Below are positions 32,966 through 33,116 of a stretch of DNA of 33,116 nt, one piece after another (position 1 is the stretch's first letter; the number at the start of each line of letters is the position of its first letter). This DNA comes from Candidatus Omnitrophota bacterium (GTDB lineage Bacteria; Omnitrophota; Gorgyraeia; Gorgyraeales; Gorgyraeaceae): assembly GCA_018819285.1 (NCBI GenBank), contig JAHJQM010000054.1, positions 1 to 33,116 of the forward strand, written 5' to 3'. Both the position numbers and the translations under genes were made by a program. Below the pieces are notes generated by a model. It was given only the letters and a program-made list of their open reading frames with translations, was not told where the DNA came from and ran no database searches.

Positions 32966-33116
32966 AAATTATTATAGCTGTGCCTGATTTTACGCGCGAG
33001 GCTCATTTAAAAAAGATATTGCCGGGTCTTTTGACTAAATTTGATAAAAAAGGAATGGCTCATAAAGATATAGAAATACTTATCGGAACAGGGCTCCACA
33101 GGCATCCTACAAAAAA
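32962..33116 (+). CDS. larA: LarA-like lactate racemase, N-terminal part (cut by the window)
   Basis: Fifty-one codons are present from the ATG that overlaps the oxidase stop (ATGA). The reading begins MKIIIAVPDFTRE, then a helix ending PGLLTKF, then DIEILIGTGLHRHPT. The V-P-D-x-T-R and G-T-G-x-H-R pattern is that of the N-terminal domain of nickel-dependent LarA. With the FAD oxidase this would let the cell turn L- into D-lactate and oxidise it. The rest of the protein lies outside the window, so the active-site Lys and nickel-pincer residues cannot be checked. Confidence 0.8.
   Translation, partial: MKIIIAVPDFTREAHLKKILPGLLTKFDKKGMAHKDIEILIGTGLHRHPTK

Noticed and set aside
1-33116. CRISPR arrays, tRNA, rRNA
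   Set aside because: No regularly spaced direct repeats and no tRNA-like T-arm or rRNA stretches were found on reading the sequence; a dedicated scan would be needed to be certain.

Overview
The window looks like a chromosomal segment of an AT-rich, strictly or largely anaerobic Gram-negative bacterium. The gene mix includes a class II (B12-type) ribonucleotide reductase, a Bat operon, a GspK-like pseudopilin, a lipoprotein, a 4Fe-4S ferredoxin and lactate racemase/dehydrogenase genes. This would suit Candidatus Omnitrophota (OP3) or a related lineage, but that placement is inference from gene style. No rRNA, tRNA or CRISPR array was seen.

Layout. The left edge (1-147) holds the first codons of a minus-strand gene with a strong Shine-Dalgarno and what may be an insertion-sequence end. 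A 355-bp imperfect foldback palindrome (148-502) follows. Then come minus-strand units: a large GspK-like protein carrying three beta-rich repeats and a split lamin-tail domain (523-3633), a TM-helix channel-like protein, phosphoglycerate mutase, and a translationally coupled nrdJ-dcd pair. From 20333 down to 8355 runs a tight twelve-gene minus-strand operon: moxR, a DUF58 gene, a transglutaminase, ABC ATPase, ABC permease, a DUF167 gene, a DUF4381-like gene, then batA, batB, batC, batD and batE. Most junctions are 4-nt ATGA overlaps. htpX, a small membrane protein and a peptidoglycan-binding lipoprotein lie upstream.

The right third (22.3-33.1 kb) contains a CxxCxxCC/DUF2156 fusion, a UvrD-type helicase with an Fe-S nuclease domain, a flavin reductase divergent from an NSS transporter, a ferredoxin, a coupled set (half-size TauE, endonuclease III, AAA ATPase), and an FAD-linked D-lactate dehydrogenase-like gene overlapping the start of larA.

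Most interesting points. (1) The dCTP deaminase has alanine where the family has its catalytic glutamate. (2) A probable NSS transporter small subunit, overlapping the transporter by ATGA, is broken by a one-base frameshift at a G5 run. (3) A 37-bp hairpin family occurs three times, each copy overlapping or abutting a stop codon. (4) A large foldback element lies beside a possible IS end. (5) Several genes have a promoter -10 box only 6-8 nt before the start codon, implying leaderless mRNAs. (6) The GspK-like protein has nested domain insertions. All assignments come from reading the sequence and from knowledge of the families; no database search was run.
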